A stretch of 64,000 nt of DNA from Thioflexithrix psekupsensis. Lineage in GTDB: Bacteria; Pseudomonadota; Gammaproteobacteria; Beggiatoales; Beggiatoaceae. The position numbers and the translations under genes are program-made. The DNA lies in contig NZ_MSLT01000023.1 in the NCBI RefSeq assembly GCF_002149925.1, forward strand, positions 186,001-250,000, in the 5' to 3' direction. Below, in pieces: positions 1 to 9,939 of this stretch (position 1 is the stretch's first letter; each line of letters starts with the position of its first letter). A model generated the notes under the pieces. It saw only the letters and a list, made by a program, of their open reading frames with translations. It did no database searches and was not told the DNA's origin.

Positions 1-1
1 T

Positions 2-415
2 GAATTATTAGATTTTTACGTGAATGTTTTTGTGAATCAAGAAAATTTACCGTATCGTAAATTCAGTGTCGCCGCACAAAATCGCTTGCGTAATTACACG
101 TGGCCGGGGAATGTGCGCGAGTTAAGAAATTTAGTGCAACGTTTATTAATTTTAGGCAATGGCTTATCGATTGAAGCCGATGAAGTCGAGCCGATTTTGA
201 ATATTCAAAGAAATAATAATCAACGTGCCACTTCTATTTATGATTTGCCATTACGCGAAGCCAGAGAACAATTTGAACGGGATTATTTAGAACATCAATT
301 ACAAGAAGTGGATGGCAATGTCAGTAAAGTGGCCAATCGAGTGGGTTTAGAACGGACTCATTTGTACCGCAAATTGCGCGCTTTGGACATCGATCCCAAA
401 CAAACTAAAAAATAA
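2..415 (+). CDS. NtrC-family sigma-54-dependent response regulator, C-terminal part (NtrX-like)
   Basis: The reading frame is open from the left edge, so this is the 3' end of a gene that starts outside the window. The visible part holds the end of the AAA+ sigma-54 interaction domain, with the conserved NYTWPGNVRELRN segment. A linker follows, then a C-terminal Fis-type helix-turn-helix (GNVSKVANRVGLERTHLYRK). Proteins of this family activate RNA polymerase carrying sigma-54 after phosphorylation by a partner kinase. The C-terminal helix resembles NtrX, the response regulator of the NtrY/NtrX nitrogen or redox pair, but the receiver domain is not visible, so the symbol is withheld. A GTG codon at position 20 is internal, not a start. 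Confidence 0.85.
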   Translation, partial: ELLDFYVNVFVNQENLPYRKFSVAAQNRLRNYTWPGNVRELRNLVQRLLILGNGLSIEADEVEPILNIQRNNNQRATSIYDLPLREAREQFERDYLEHQLQEVDGNVSKVANRVGLERTHLYRKLRALDIDPKQTKK

Positions 416-526
416 GCGCATCTCAGGACAAACCGATGTATCTAGTTGTTGTCAAGGTGATCAAATCGTCAGTTTGTTCCTGTATTCGTTTTTATTTCGT
501 GCTTTCCTGCTAAAAATATCGCCCAC

Positions 527-568
527 TTGATCCCGATCAAGGCATGGCTTAAATCAGCCTGTTATGGT
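527..568 (+). promoter_or_regulatory. FNR-type box and promoter of hcp
   Basis: TTGATCCCGATCAA at 527-540 is a perfect match to the FNR consensus TTGAT-N4-ATCAA. A -10-like TATGGT lies at 563-568. A start near 575 would put the box centre (533.5) at about -41.5, the class II activation position. This predicts anaerobic induction of hcp. The site is seen in the sequence; the regulator and start site are inferred. Confidence 0.7.
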
Positions 569-602
569 GAACGTCCTTTATCTTATTGTTTTAGGAGTCA
601 CC

Positions 603-2267
603 ATGTTTTGCTACCAATGCGAACAAACCAAAAGAAACCATACTGCGGATGGTATTTTTATGGGCTGTGCCGATACAAAAGGCAGTTGTGGCAAAGATGC
701 CACGACCGCTGATTTACAAGATTTGCTGGTTTATTTGATTCAGGGAATTGCTTATTATCAATATCAATTCGCTCCCACGCAAGGGATTGATAAAAAAGCG
801 GCTGAATTTATTTTATACGGTCTTTTTACCACATTGACTAATGTCAATTTTAATGCCACTCGTTTTAGTTCTCTCATCCAAAACGCCAAAGAATTACGCG
901 ATCAATTGGCAGAAAAATCGGGTGGCGTTAAACCCTCCGATGCCCCGAATACCCCATTGACTTTAGTGCCACAATCTGATGTAGAAGGCTTATTAGCACA
1001 AGCCAAAATCGCCCGTGTCAACGCCCAACAAGACACTGTGGGTGCAGATGTTATTGGCTTACGTACTTTAATTTTATACGGTTTAAAAGGCGTGGCTGCT
1101 TATGCCTATCATGCTTTTATGTTAGGCTATCAAAAGGATGAAATTCATCTGGAAATGGCGCGCTTATTAAGCGAGTTAATGAGTGAATCTGTTGATTTAA
1201 ATGGACTGTTAAAAGAAGCCTTAGCAGTTGGTGAATTAAATCTTCAAGTCATGGCGTTATTAGAACAAGCCAATACGGAACAATTCGGCACACAACAAGT
1301 TACCCCTGTCCGTACCACGCCTGTGGCGGGTAAAGCCATTTTAATGAGCGGTCATGATTTGCATGATTTAAAATTATTATTAGAACAAACGCAGGGTAAA
1401 AATATAAATGTTTATACACATGGCGAAATGTTACCCGCTCATGCTTATCCGCAATTAAAAGCCTATCCTCATTTGGTGGGTAATTACGGCAGCGCGTGGC
1501 AAAATCAACAACAGGAATTTGCAGCGTTTCCGGGGCCTATTGTCATGACTTCCAATTGCATTATTGAGCCGCAAGCCAGTTATCGTCAACGTTTATTTAC
1601 TTCTGGGCCAGTGGGTTGGGCGGGGATTCGGCATGTGGCGGATGGTGATTTTTCTGCGGCCATTCAAATTGCCCAAGCCATGCCTGGTTTCAAAACCAGC
1701 GAAGTTGAGAAAACTATCACCGTTGGCTTTGGCAAACACACCGTGTTAGGCGTGGCCGACGCGGTCATTAACGCGGTGCAACAAGGGGCAATTAAACATT
1801 TCTTTTTAATTGGTGGTTGTGATGGCGCAGTACCGGGTCGCAATTATTACACCGAATTAGCCGAAAAAACGCCTCATGATACCGTTATTCTGACCTTAGG
1901 TTGTGGTAAATACCGGTTTAATCAATTGGATTTCGGGAGCATTGGTGGTATCCCGCGGTTATTAGATGTTGGACAATGTAATGATGCTTATGCGGCGATT
2001 GAAATTGCTAAAGCATTGGCAGGTGCTTTTCATTGTGGCGTGAATGATTTGCCTTTATCGTTCATGGTATCTTGGTTTGAACAAAAAGCCACTGCGGTTT
2101 TATTATCGCTACTCGCTTTGAATGTGCAGAATATTCATTTAGGCCCAAGTTTACCTGCTTATTTAACACCTAATCTCATTGCTATTTTACAAGAAAAGTT
2201 TTCATTGAAAGCCAATGGCAATGCAGAAGATGATTTAGCAATGGCTTTATCACCTAAAGCGGCTTAA
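603..2267 (+). CDS. hcp: Hybrid-cluster protein (hydroxylamine / NO reductase)
   Basis: Hcp is a cytoplasmic iron-sulfur-oxo protein that reduces NO or hydroxylamine during nitrosative stress. The start is the ATG behind TTAGGAGTCACC, giving 554 aa, the normal family length; an upstream in-frame ATG at 564 lacks a ribosome site. The N-terminal cysteines are spaced C3-x2-C6-x15-C22-x6-C29, close to the class II Hcps of facultative anaerobes. Sequence is strongly conserved with E. coli Hcp along its length, including [24 protein letters not shown] and the hybrid-cluster segments [15 protein letters not shown] and DAGQCNDAY-like VGQCNDAY. It follows an FNR-type box and is followed by a ferredoxin-reductase likely to donate its electrons. 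Confidence 0.97.
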   Translation: MFCYQCEQTKRNHTADGIFMGCADTKGSCGKDATTADLQDLLVYLIQGIAYYQYQFAPTQGIDKKAAEFILYGLFTTLTNVNFNATRFSSLIQNAKELRDQLAEKSGGVKPSDAPNTPLTLVPQSDVEGLLAQAKIARVNAQQDTVGADVIGLRTLILYGLKGVAAYAYHAFMLGYQKDEIHLEMARLLSELMSESVDLNGLLKEALAVGELNLQVMALLEQANTEQFGTQQVTPVRTTPVAGKAILMSGHDLHDLKLLLEQTQGKNINVYTHGEMLPAHAYPQLKAYPHLVGNYGSAWQNQQQEFAAFPGPIVMTSNCIIEPQASYRQRLFTSGPVGWAGIRHVADGDFSAAIQIAQAMPGFKTSEVEKTITVGFGKHTVLGVADAVINAVQQGAIKHFFLIGGCDGAVPGRNYYTELAEKTPHDTVILTLGCGKYRFNQLDFGSIGGIPRLLDVGQCNDAYAAIEIAKALAGAFHCGVNDLPLSFMVSWFEQKATAVLLSLLALNVQNIHLGPSLPAYLTPNLIAILQEKFSLKANGNAEDDLAMALSPKAA

Positions 2268-2282
2268 TGATTAACCAAAAAA

Positions 2283-2315
2283 TGCCATTATAAATTGCTT
2301 ATAGTGGCATTTTTT
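2283..2315 (+). terminator. Rho-independent terminator after hcp
   Basis: An 11-bp stem (TGCCATTATAA / TTATAGTGGCA, one G-U pair) encloses the loop ATTGC and is followed by six Ts. An A-run precedes it. It would limit read-through from hcp into the reductase gene 35 bp downstream. Confidence 0.8.
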
Positions 2316-2350
2316 ATTTTCTTATAAAAACTCTAAAGTAGCGATTCATC

Positions 2351-3370
2351 ATGTCTGAATATCTCATTACCTTACAAACGAATGATGCCCAAAAAGTACA
2401 GTTTAATTGCGCGGATCAAGAGAATGTGATCAGTGCGGCTGAACGACAAGGCATTCGTTTACCGCAACAATGTCGCAATGGCGTGTGTGGATTTTGTACT
2501 GCGGCGCGTTTATCGGGCGAATACGAACTGCACGATTATCATGAAGCCGCATTGACCGCCGACCAGCGAGAACAAGGGGAAGTGTTGCTGTGTCGGACTT
2601 ATCCGCGAGGGGATTTGCATTTAACCACTGATTATCCCTATTCTTCGATTGAATTTGGTCTTTATTCTCAAGTGACGGTACAAATTTTACAAAAAGAATG
2701 GGTGACAGATCAGGTGATTCATTTCATCGTGCAGCAATTGGATCATTTAGATGATTTATTAAGTGCAAAAATTAATGCAGGGCAATATGTTTATTTAAGC
2801 TCAATGGATAAAAAAATAGAACGGGCTTATTCCATTGCCAATTCCAGCAATTGGACGGGTACATTAAGTTTTTTTATTCAATTATGGCCAAAGGGTCAAT
2901 TTTCCCAACATTTGCAACAATTAGCCATTAACGATACCCTGTTGGCAAAAGGAACTTATGGCGAATTTTTATTACAAGAAACAGGATTAAAACCGCGTTG
3001 GTTTATTGCGGGGGGAACGGGTTTATCCCCAATTTTAGCCATGTTGCAACAAATGGCCGAATGCGGAGAACCGCACCCTGTGCGTTTATTTTTTGGGGTG
3101 CGTCACGAATCAGAATTATTTGCGCAAGCACAATTCGCAGAATTAGCGCAGCAATTACCCGATTTTCAATATCAATATTGCGTTTCTCGTCCTTCAGCGG
3201 ATGGGGCTTATCCTGCGCGTTCAGTGGTGCAAGCGGTTGATGCGGCATTGCGAGAGGCGAATGTTAAACCTGACTTGTATATTTGTGGTTCTAATCGTTT
3301 GGTGGAAGGCATCCATTTTGTCGCACAACAACATGATATTGCTCATGTGTTTTTTGAGCGGTTTGGTTAA
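2351..3370 (+). CDS. Ferredoxin-FAD-NAD(P)H oxidoreductase, probable electron donor to Hcp
   Basis: The protein is a three-domain flavin reductase. An N-terminal plant-type [2Fe-2S] ferredoxin has ligands C41-x4-C46-x2-C49-x31-C81. An FAD-binding domain carries R158-x-Y-S, and a C-terminal NAD(P)H domain carries GGTGLSPILAMLQQM. This order (ferredoxin first) is that of MmoC/BenC-type reductases; E. coli Hcr, the usual partner of Hcp, has its ferredoxin domain at the C-terminus. Its position directly behind hcp suggests it does the Hcr job with the reversed layout. That partnership is inference; the chemistry (NAD(P)H to FAD to 2Fe-2S) is family knowledge. It ends 3 bp from the convergent receptor gene. 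Confidence 0.85.
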   Translation: MSEYLITLQTNDAQKVQFNCADQENVISAAERQGIRLPQQCRNGVCGFCTAARLSGEYELHDYHEAALTADQREQGEVLLCRTYPRGDLHLTTDYPYSSIEFGLYSQVTVQILQKEWVTDQVIHFIVQQLDHLDDLLSAKINAGQYVYLSSMDKKIERAYSIANSSNWTGTLSFFIQLWPKGQFSQHLQQLAINDTLLAKGTYGEFLLQETGLKPRWFIAGGTGLSPILAMLQQMAECGEPHPVRLFFGVRHESELFAQAQFAELAQQLPDFQYQYCVSRPSADGAYPARSVVQAVDAALREANVKPDLYICGSNRLVEGIHFVAQQHDIAHVFFERFG

Positions 3371-3373
3371 TAT

Positions 3374-5368
3374 TTATTCAAATTGCCACTGAATCTGCCC
3401 ATAAAAACTGCGTTCATTGGCGCGATATAATGGATTAAAACGAACCGTACTTAATTCATCTTGATATTTTGACAATAAATTTTGCCCAACCAATGATAAA
3501 GTGATATTTTTATCCCACGCATAAGCCAAACGACTGTCCAATTGCCAATAATCTGCCACAGGATTTTGATTAAAAACAACATTGTCCACATAACGCAACC
3601 CTAAATCCCACTGCCAATTTTCTCCCATATCCAATATAGAACGCAATGCCCATTGATGGCGAGGATTATTCATTTCTGCATCAATAGTATTGGCTTCTGC
3701 GATTTTTAATGTGGCATTTAAATCAGACTCTAAAAAACTATAAGCGGTTTGCCATCGCCAGTGTGCATTGAACTGTCCATCAGCGGTGATTTCTACGCCA
3801 TAAACCACGCCTTCGGTGGCATTCGTCACTTGATTAAACAAAATAACCCGCCCTTTCTCTAATTCAGGCACAAAATAACCCACCGAATTCACCATATTGC
3901 TGTAATCTTGTCGAAATGCAGACAGGCTTAAATTTAACTGAGAAAAATTAGCCCGAACTCCCAATTCATAAGCCAATAAACTCTCTGGTTGAAACGTATT
4001 TCCTTCATTTTTAAAAATGAAATCTAAAGGATAAAATGGATTAGATTCATCAGCAATTTTTCTTTCTATGACAAAAAATCGATTAACTAAAGATTGTGTG
4101 CGAATAGCGCGAGAAATTGCGCCCCACATATTATAATGTGGCGACCATTGCCATGAGAAACGAACACTGGGTTGATATTGTAAATGATTTAATTCGTTAA
4201 ATTCAATTTTTGTTCCCAAAGTAAAAGTTAATTCTTCAGGTAATAACGACCAATCATGTTGTATAAAAAGGCTAAATAAATGCTCATTATGCTTATTCGG
4301 CACAAAACCATTATGAGGAATCAGTGAATAAGCCTCTAAATGATTAAAATAATAAGAGGCACCCCAGTTAATTTCATGATTTTTATTAAAACGATGTAAA
4401 TGCTCAAAACCAATTTTAAAAGAAGTTAATTGTGTGCCGACATCGGCCGCGTTTCTTTTTTCCCATTCTAAAGAGCTTTGCAGGGTTAAAGTAGAATCTT
4501 CTGCAAGAGGATAATAAACATCAGAATTAAGCCGCATAGCGGCATTATTTTCTGAGCTTAATGGCATCGTGCTTAATAAAGGCGTTTCCCACAAACGTTG
4601 TTGATAAATATCAGATTGTACACGCCATTGCGTGTTATTTTCCGTTTGTCCATCAAGGCGAAATCCTGCTTGGGTCATTTGCCACGCATCAGAAGGCTCT
4701 TGTGCGCGTGCCAATGCGTCGTAACTGCGTTTTTTTGCATAGATTCTAAACTGCCCTTTATTATCCATTAATTCTCCACCATAACGCCATTCAGTGAGAT
4801 ATTTTAATTCATTTCCTGCGGCTAATTTAAGCAAAGTGCCTTGTGTCTCTTGTGCGTTTTTAGTAATAATATTAATTACGCCATTCATGGCATTTGCCCC
4901 CCACAATGTGCCGCCGGGGCCACGAATAATTTCAATGCGTTCAATATTATTGATTAAAGTATCTACCGTATCCCAATACACGCCTGCAAAAATAGGATTA
5001 TAAATACTATGTCCATCAATTAGCACCAATAATTTATCGCTAAAAAAATTATTAAAACCGCGAATGCTAATTGCCCAACCATGCGAATTATAACGCGCCA
5101 CTTGCACCCCCGGTGCCAAACGCAATGCGTCAGCAATAGTCGTCACACCAGCACGTTCAATATCCTCTTGCGTAATGACAAATATCGCCGCCGCTGCATG
5201 GTTTACATTCTGTTCTTTTTTCCCCACAGAGGTGACAATTTGTACATTCATTAAATCATTTAGAGAAAGTTTTAATAAATTTTGTAAATCTGCATTTTGC
5301 GCATGAGCAAAAGAACAAGCCAGAATAGATATTAAAAAAATTCCCCATTTTTTTGCTAAATTAATCAT
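3374..5368 (-). CDS. TonB-dependent outer-membrane receptor
   Basis: The protein is about 664 aa from the ATG that begins MINLAKKWG, which gives a clean signal peptide ending in SFAHA-Q. A plug domain follows (SLNDLMNVQIVTSVGKKEQ, VFVITQEDIERAG-like region, IRGFNNFFSDKLLVLIDG, IEIIRGPGGTLWGANAMNG), then a long 22-strand-type barrel ending in an aromatic strand. Such receptors import iron complexes, cobalamin or other scarce ligands, driven by TonB-ExbBD. The plug type (LSLNDLMNVQI) is common in receptors of unknown substrate in aquatic gammaproteobacteria. The ORF can be extended 27 codons upstream but that part lacks signal-peptide features. The substrate cannot be read from the sequence. 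Confidence 0.9.
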   Translation of the reverse strand: MINLAKKWGIFLISILACSFAHAQNADLQNLLKLSLNDLMNVQIVTSVGKKEQNVNHAAAAIFVITQEDIERAGVTTIADALRLAPGVQVARYNSHGWAISIRGFNNFFSDKLLVLIDGHSIYNPIFAGVYWDTVDTLINNIERIEIIRGPGGTLWGANAMNGVINIITKNAQETQGTLLKLAAGNELKYLTEWRYGGELMDNKGQFRIYAKKRSYDALARAQEPSDAWQMTQAGFRLDGQTENNTQWRVQSDIYQQRLWETPLLSTMPLSSENNAAMRLNSDVYYPLAEDSTLTLQSSLEWEKRNAADVGTQLTSFKIGFEHLHRFNKNHEINWGASYYFNHLEAYSLIPHNGFVPNKHNEHLFSLFIQHDWSLLPEELTFTLGTKIEFNELNHLQYQPSVRFSWQWSPHYNMWGAISRAIRTQSLVNRFFVIERKIADESNPFYPLDFIFKNEGNTFQPESLLAYELGVRANFSQLNLSLSAFRQDYSNMVNSVGYFVPELEKGRVILFNQVTNATEGVVYGVEITADGQFNAHWRWQTAYSFLESDLNATLKIAEANTIDAEMNNPRHQWALRSILDMGENWQWDLGLRYVDNVVFNQNPVADYWQLDSRLAYAWDKNITLSLVGQNLLSKYQDELSTVRFNPLYRANERSFYGQIQWQFE

Positions 5369-5799
5369 AATTAACTCTTGAAAGCAAAACGATATATGGT
5401 CAATTTTAACATGGAATATTAACGGTATTGTGTTAATTTTCCATGTCACAATAATAGCAAAAAAGATTGACGCATATTCTATATTTTGAGAATATAACCC
5501 TATCTAATCTGCACAAAATAAATAAAGCCATCCATCTCCTAAGATAAAGTAATATATCTTGCATTGATAATAGCAAAGTGTACTGGATTAATGTCATTAG
5601 GGGGAGAAAATTCTGGAGATGGCTTGTATAAAGTGATTTTTTGCGTGACATCAATCTATTTTTTTATTTTTTAAGTGTTGAAAAGCCAATTTTACAACAC
5701 CAGTCATTCTCTTAATTTTCATGATTTTTAATAAAAATAAGCCTGAAAATTGCATGTTTTCACCCGCAATATCATCCCAATTTTTCTCACCAACACCAA
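5369..5799. other. Intergenic region between divergent receptor and sensor kinase genes
   Basis: No convincing gene is present; a 73-codon minus-strand ORF here lacks a ribosome site and family features. The region contains an inverted repeat ATATTCT-N8-AGAATAT at 474-495 of the 5 kb block (5474-5495), just downstream of a TTGACG at 5467-5472. This could be an operator overlapping a promoter. The rest is AT-rich with no readable signal. Confidence 0.4.
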
Positions 5800-8700
5800 A
5801 TGAAGCCTATTATGGACAGCGAATATCCACTTAAAAAAACACGCCACACCCAGCTTAAATACCAGATTATGGGATATATTTTAATGCTGGTATTGCCTGT
5901 GCTAAGTCTGCTTGCATTAACCAATTATTTAGACACCAGAGATGCTTTAATAGAAAGCTATGATCTCTTGCAAAGACAAACAGAAGATAATATCGCTAAT
6001 GCCCTTAAATTGGTTGATAGTGCTTATAAAATGTTTGAACACCCATTGGATTTACGATTAAAGCAAGCCTTTACCCCTTTCGTCAAGGCATACGAACAAG
6101 CGCAAGGACAAGTTTCTGAGATTAATTTGGTGGGTTTAAAACATGAATTAGAAGCAGATACTGGTTTAGAAATGGATCTGTATATTATTAACCATCATGG
6201 TGTGGTTGAATATACGACTTATAAAACAGATTTAAATTTAGATTTTAAACAAAAATTCCCTGATTATTATCAGAAATTAGACGGCATCCGTAAACGCGGT
6301 ACTTTTTTTGCCGATAGAATTACCGCAGAGGCATTAACAGGAGAATTGCGTAAATTTGTTTATATGCCTACTCCTGATAAACATTATTTATTAGAATTGG
6401 GCGTGCGGGTTAAAAACTTCCCTAATTTTTTGGATGAACTAGACCCCGTTAAAATTGCTAAACGGTTAAAAGAATTTAATCCGATGTTATCGGATATTCG
6501 CTTATTTAATCGCTCTGGTTTATATGTGTTAGGTAGTCCTAATGATAAAATTGATAAAGAGACTAAAGATATTATCAGTAAATTAGAAAATAATGATAAT
6601 AACTTTTATGAAATTAGTTACCCTAAAGATAAACGCTTAGTTCGTTATATTCTTGTGAATTTACACAGTAAATCTAATGGCGTTGTTACCCATCGAGATT
6701 TATCGAAAGAAATTCCCCCTACATTAAGTGAAGAATTTGCTGAAGACATGCACACGGATTCTTCTTTCACGTCGCTTAAACCCTTGAGCATTTCTAATGA
6801 GGTGGTGGAATTAACTTATAACACGACAAGAATTGAAAGAATTTTATTACATCAGATTATGTCCAATATTGCTGTGGGGATTATTGCGGTGATTTTAACG
6901 GTGATTTTAGCCTTTTTTGTTGCTGCGAGAATTAGCCAACCCATTTTGCAAGTGATTCGCGCCGCGAGTTTATTGGCCGGGGGACAATGGCATCAAAATG
7001 TTCCCGTGCATCGTTCGGATGAATTGGGTAAATTGGCATTGGCTTTTAACAGTATGGCGCAGCAATTGGAAGATTCTTTTGCGACTTTAGAAGCAAAAAA
7101 TGCCGATTTAAAACGTTTGGACAAATTAAAAGATGAATTTTTAACCAATACTTCGCATGAATTGCGCACGCCTTTAAATGGTATTATTAGTATTGCCGAA
7201 TCGTTATTAGATGGCGCAACGGGACAATTACCCGAACGCACCCGTTATAATTTAACCATGATTATTTCTAGCGGGCGACGTTTGGCGAATTTGGTGAATG
7301 ATATTTTAGATTTTTCCAAATTACGTCACCGTGATTTAAATCTTAATATTCGCCCCGTGGATATGCACGCGGTCGCAGAATTAGTGCAGGCTTTAACGCA
7401 ACCTTTAATTTTGCAAAAAGATTTGGTATTGAGAAATGAAATTAGCCCTGATTTTCCCAAAGCGGCTGCGGATGAAAATCGAGTGCAGCAAATTTTATAT
7501 AATCTAGTGGGAAATGCGATTAAATTCACCGACCGCGGGCAAATTACAATAGAATCAGAAGTGAAAGTTCCTCCATTACTGCCCGAAAACAGCACGGAGG
7601 GGACGCTATCGGGACAACGCCATTTGGTGATTCGGGTGCGAGACACGGGGATTGGTATCCCAGCGGGTCGTTTAAACCATATTTTTGAGTCGTTTGAACA
7701 GGTTGATGGTTCTTCAGCGCGACGTTATGGTGGGACAGGCTTGGGTTTGGCGGTGACGAAGCAGTTGGTTGAATTACACGGAGGGCATATTTTTGTTGAA
7801 TCGGTAGAAGGCGAAGGGTCTTGTTTTACATTCACATTACCTGTGGCGCATAATTTGTCAGAATTCCCCGAAGATCAATTGCGGGCTTTAAGTCATGAAT
7901 CCATGATCAATAGTTTAAGAACGATAGAAGAAACGCGCCAAGCGGTTGAATTGCCTGTGTTATTACCTGTTGATGACCTTGAAAATGAGGGTGAACGTCG
8001 TTTTCGCATTTTAGTGGTCGATGATGAACCCATTAATCACCAAGTTTTAGTCAATAATTTGGTGTTAAAAAAATATATGATTATGCAAGCCTCTTCAGGA
8101 TTGGAAGCTTTGCAATTATTAGAACAAGGATTGCAACCTGATCTAATTTTATTAGACATTATGATGCCCAGAATGACGGGCTATGAAGTGACACAACGCA
8201 TTCGAGAAACGTGGAGTGTGAATGAATTGCCGATTTTATTATTAACGGCTAAAAATCAGATTTCTGATTTAGTGATTGGCTTAGAAGCGGGCGCAAATGA
8301 TTACATTACTAAACCCATTTCTAAAGAAGAATTGTTGGCGCGAATAAAAACCCATTTGAGCTTAAAATATATTAGCGATGAAAATCGCCGTTTAACCTTA
8401 ATGGCCGATGAAGCCAGACATGCCGCAGAATCAGCCAGTCGTGCCAAGAGTGCTTTTTTAGCCAATATGAGTCACGAATTAAGAACGCCATTAAATGCCA
8501 TTCTTGGTTATGCGGGTTTGCTGTATGAACAGGCTGAAGATCATGCTTATGAAGACTTATTACCCGAATTAGATAAAATTCAAATTGCGGGTAAGAATTT
8601 ACTGGCTATTATTAGCGATGTTCTTGATATTACTCGAATTGAAGCGGAGCGGTTAGATTTACATATTCGTGAATTTAAAGTGAGAGATTTGGTAGATGAA

Positions 8701-9153
8701 ATTGTCACGATTATTCGCCCGCAATTGGAAGGCAATCGTTTGGAAATTCGTTATGGTTCTGCCATCAATGCCATGCACAGCGATCCCACAAAGATTCAGC
8801 AAATTTTGCAAAATTTATTGAGCAATGCGGCCAAATTTACGCACAATGGATTAATTATATTGTCTATTGAACGGATGGAAACTTTAATTAGTTTTCGGGT
8901 GATTGATAATGGAATTGGCATTCCTGCTGAACATTTAGAAGCGATTTTTGAACCTTTTAATCAAGTCGATAATTCTAGCACGCGCATTTATGGCGGAACA
9001 GGATTAGGCTTAACGATTTGTCGCCAATTGTGCTTATTATTAGGGGGGAGAATTTTGGTGGAAAGTGAAGTGAATAAAGGCAGCACTTTTACCATACAAT
9101 TGCCCACATTTTTGGATAAGAATCGAGCCGAGAATCAAACACGTGATCGCTGA
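5800..9153 (+). CDS. Hybrid sensor histidine kinase with two kinase cores flanking a receiver
   Basis: This is a membrane sensor of 1117 aa. TM1 is at about 25-43, followed by a large periplasmic sensor to about 340, TM2 near 353-373 and a HAMP domain. A first HisKA/HATPase unit follows, with H453 in TSHELRTPLN and G boxes VRDTGIGIP and GGTGLGLAVT. A receiver comes next (LVVDDEP; acceptor D786 in LLDIMMP; K in TKPIS). A second complete HisKA/HATPase unit ends the protein, with H892 in MSHELRTPLN and VIDNGIGIP and GGTGLGLTI. Two full kinase cores around one receiver is an unusual order. No cognate regulator is adjacent. The start could also be the second ATG at 5812. The stimulus is unknown. 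Confidence 0.93.
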   Translation: MKPIMDSEYPLKKTRHTQLKYQIMGYILMLVLPVLSLLALTNYLDTRDALIESYDLLQRQTEDNIANALKLVDSAYKMFEHPLDLRLKQAFTPFVKAYEQAQGQVSEINLVGLKHELEADTGLEMDLYIINHHGVVEYTTYKTDLNLDFKQKFPDYYQKLDGIRKRGTFFADRITAEALTGELRKFVYMPTPDKHYLLELGVRVKNFPNFLDELDPVKIAKRLKEFNPMLSDIRLFNRSGLYVLGSPNDKIDKETKDIISKLENNDNNFYEISYPKDKRLVRYILVNLHSKSNGVVTHRDLSKEIPPTLSEEFAEDMHTDSSFTSLKPLSISNEVVELTYNTTRIERILLHQIMSNIAVGIIAVILTVILAFFVAARISQPILQVIRAASLLAGGQWHQNVPVHRSDELGKLALAFNSMAQQLEDSFATLEAKNADLKRLDKLKDEFLTNTSHELRTPLNGIISIAESLLDGATGQLPERTRYNLTMIISSGRRLANLVNDILDFSKLRHRDLNLNIRPVDMHAVAELVQALTQPLILQKDLVLRNEISPDFPKAAADENRVQQILYNLVGNAIKFTDRGQITIESEVKVPPLLPENSTEGTLSGQRHLVIRVRDTGIGIPAGRLNHIFESFEQVDGSSARRYGGTGLGLAVTKQLVELHGGHIFVESVEGEGSCFTFTLPVAHNLSEFPEDQLRALSHESMINSLRTIEETRQAVELPVLLPVDDLENEGERRFRILVVDDEPINHQVLVNNLVLKKYMIMQASSGLEALQLLEQGLQPDLILLDIMMPRMTGYEVTQRIRETWSVNELPILLLTAKNQISDLVIGLEAGANDYITKPISKEELLARIKTHLSLKYISDENRRLTLMADEARHAAESASRAKSAFLANMSHELRTPLNAILGYAGLLYEQAEDHAYEDLLPELDKIQIAGKNLLAIISDVLDITRIEAERLDLHIREFKVRDLVDEIVTIIRPQLEGNRLEIRYGSAINAMHSDPTKIQQILQNLLSNAAKFTHNGLIILSIERMETLISFRVIDNGIGIPAEHLEAIFEPFNQVDNSSTRIYGGTGLGLTICRQLCLLLGGRILVESEVNKGSTFTIQLPTFLDKNRAENQTRDR

Positions 9154-9201
9154 ATCCCTCCATTTTTTTGCGGGTAAAAACGCGGCAAATTCAAATTTTA
9201 G

Positions 9202-9231
9202 TTGAAATAGCCCCATTCAGACCAATATAAT
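9202..9231 (+). promoter_or_regulatory. Sigma-70-type promoter of sodB
   Basis: TTGAAA at 9202-9207 and a perfect TATAAT at 9226-9231 are separated by 18 bp. The predicted start lies at about 9238, exactly where a hairpin begins (next entry). Confidence 0.7.
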
Positions 9232-9237
9232 CTGATT

Positions 9238-9272
9238 CATACGGTGAGTGGACAACCGTATGTTTCTTTTTT
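9238..9272 (+). promoter_or_regulatory. Hairpin plus T-run at the very start of the sodB transcript
   Basis: CATACGGT and ACCGTATG form an 8-bp stem around a 9-nt loop, followed by TTTCTTTTTT. It looks like an intrinsic terminator or a protective 5' hairpin placed immediately after the predicted transcription start and 35 nt before the sodB start codon. Structure seen; regulatory role inferred. Confidence 0.5.
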
Positions 9273-9306
9273 ATTCACATCATTTTGTCACTTAGAGATT
9301 GTACTT

Positions 9307-9888
9307 ATGGCACATCAATTACCTGCTCTTCCTTATGCAATGGACGCATTGGCACCGCACATTTCTAAAGAAACTTTAGAATTTCATTACGGTAAACATC
9401 ACCAAACCTATGTGGATAAATTAAACGCGCTGATTCCCAACACCGAATTTACGGATTTGTCTTTAGAAGAGATTGTGAAAAAATCGTCGGGAGGCATTTT
9501 TAATAATGCTGCTCAAGTGTGGAATCATACTTTTTATTGGAACTGTTTAAGTCCCAATGGCGGCGGCGCACCTACGGGCGCAATTGCTGAAGCGATTAAC
9601 GCTAAATTCGGTTCTTTTGACAAGTTTAAAGAAGAATTTACCGCCACCGCCATTAACACCTTTGGTTCGGGCTGGGGATGGTTGGTGAAAAATCCTGACG
9701 GCAGTTTGGCTTTGATGAGTACCAGCAACGCCGGCACACCCATGACTGAAGGGAAAACGGCTTTATTGACTTGCGACGTGTGGGAACACGCTTATTACGT
9801 CGATTACCGCAATGCCAGACCCAAATATGTTGAAGCCTTTTGGAATTTGGTCAATTGGGATTTTGTGAATGCGAATTTAGCAGCTTAA
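9307..9888 (+). CDS. sodB: Superoxide dismutase [Fe]
   Basis: SodB converts superoxide to hydrogen peroxide and oxygen in the cytoplasm. The ATG beginning [10 protein letters not shown] gives 193 aa, matching E. coli SodB; the ORF extends 21 codons upstream but this part is the leader hairpin region. Metal ligands are visible in HYGKHHQTY (His), WNHTFYWNC (His) and [11 protein letters not shown] (Asp, His). The Fe-type signature residues ([22 protein letters not shown]) favour iron over manganese. It has its own promoter and is followed by an AT-rich tract. Confidence 0.97.
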   Translation: MAHQLPALPYAMDALAPHISKETLEFHYGKHHQTYVDKLNALIPNTEFTDLSLEEIVKKSSGGIFNNAAQVWNHTFYWNCLSPNGGGAPTGAIAEAINAKFGSFDKFKEEFTATAINTFGSGWGWLVKNPDGSLALMSTSNAGTPMTEGKTALLTCDVWEHAYYVDYRNARPKYVEAFWNLVNWDFVNANLAA

Positions 9889-9939
9889 TTTTTTAATTTT
9901 TAATGGTTCTTTGTAAGAAAAATTAACGGCTCTTAAACC

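Noticed and set aside
451-464. Second FNR box upstream of hcp
   Set aside because: Only the right half ATCAA is good (GTCAAGGTGATCAA); the left half fails the consensus.
564-602. Longer N-terminus for Hcp
   Set aside because: The ATG at 603 has the ribosome site and yields the conserved cysteine-rich start; the upstream codons overlap the promoter.
5433-5654. 73-codon minus-strand ORF
   Set aside because: No ribosome site, no recognisable domain, and composition typical of AT-rich intergenic DNA.
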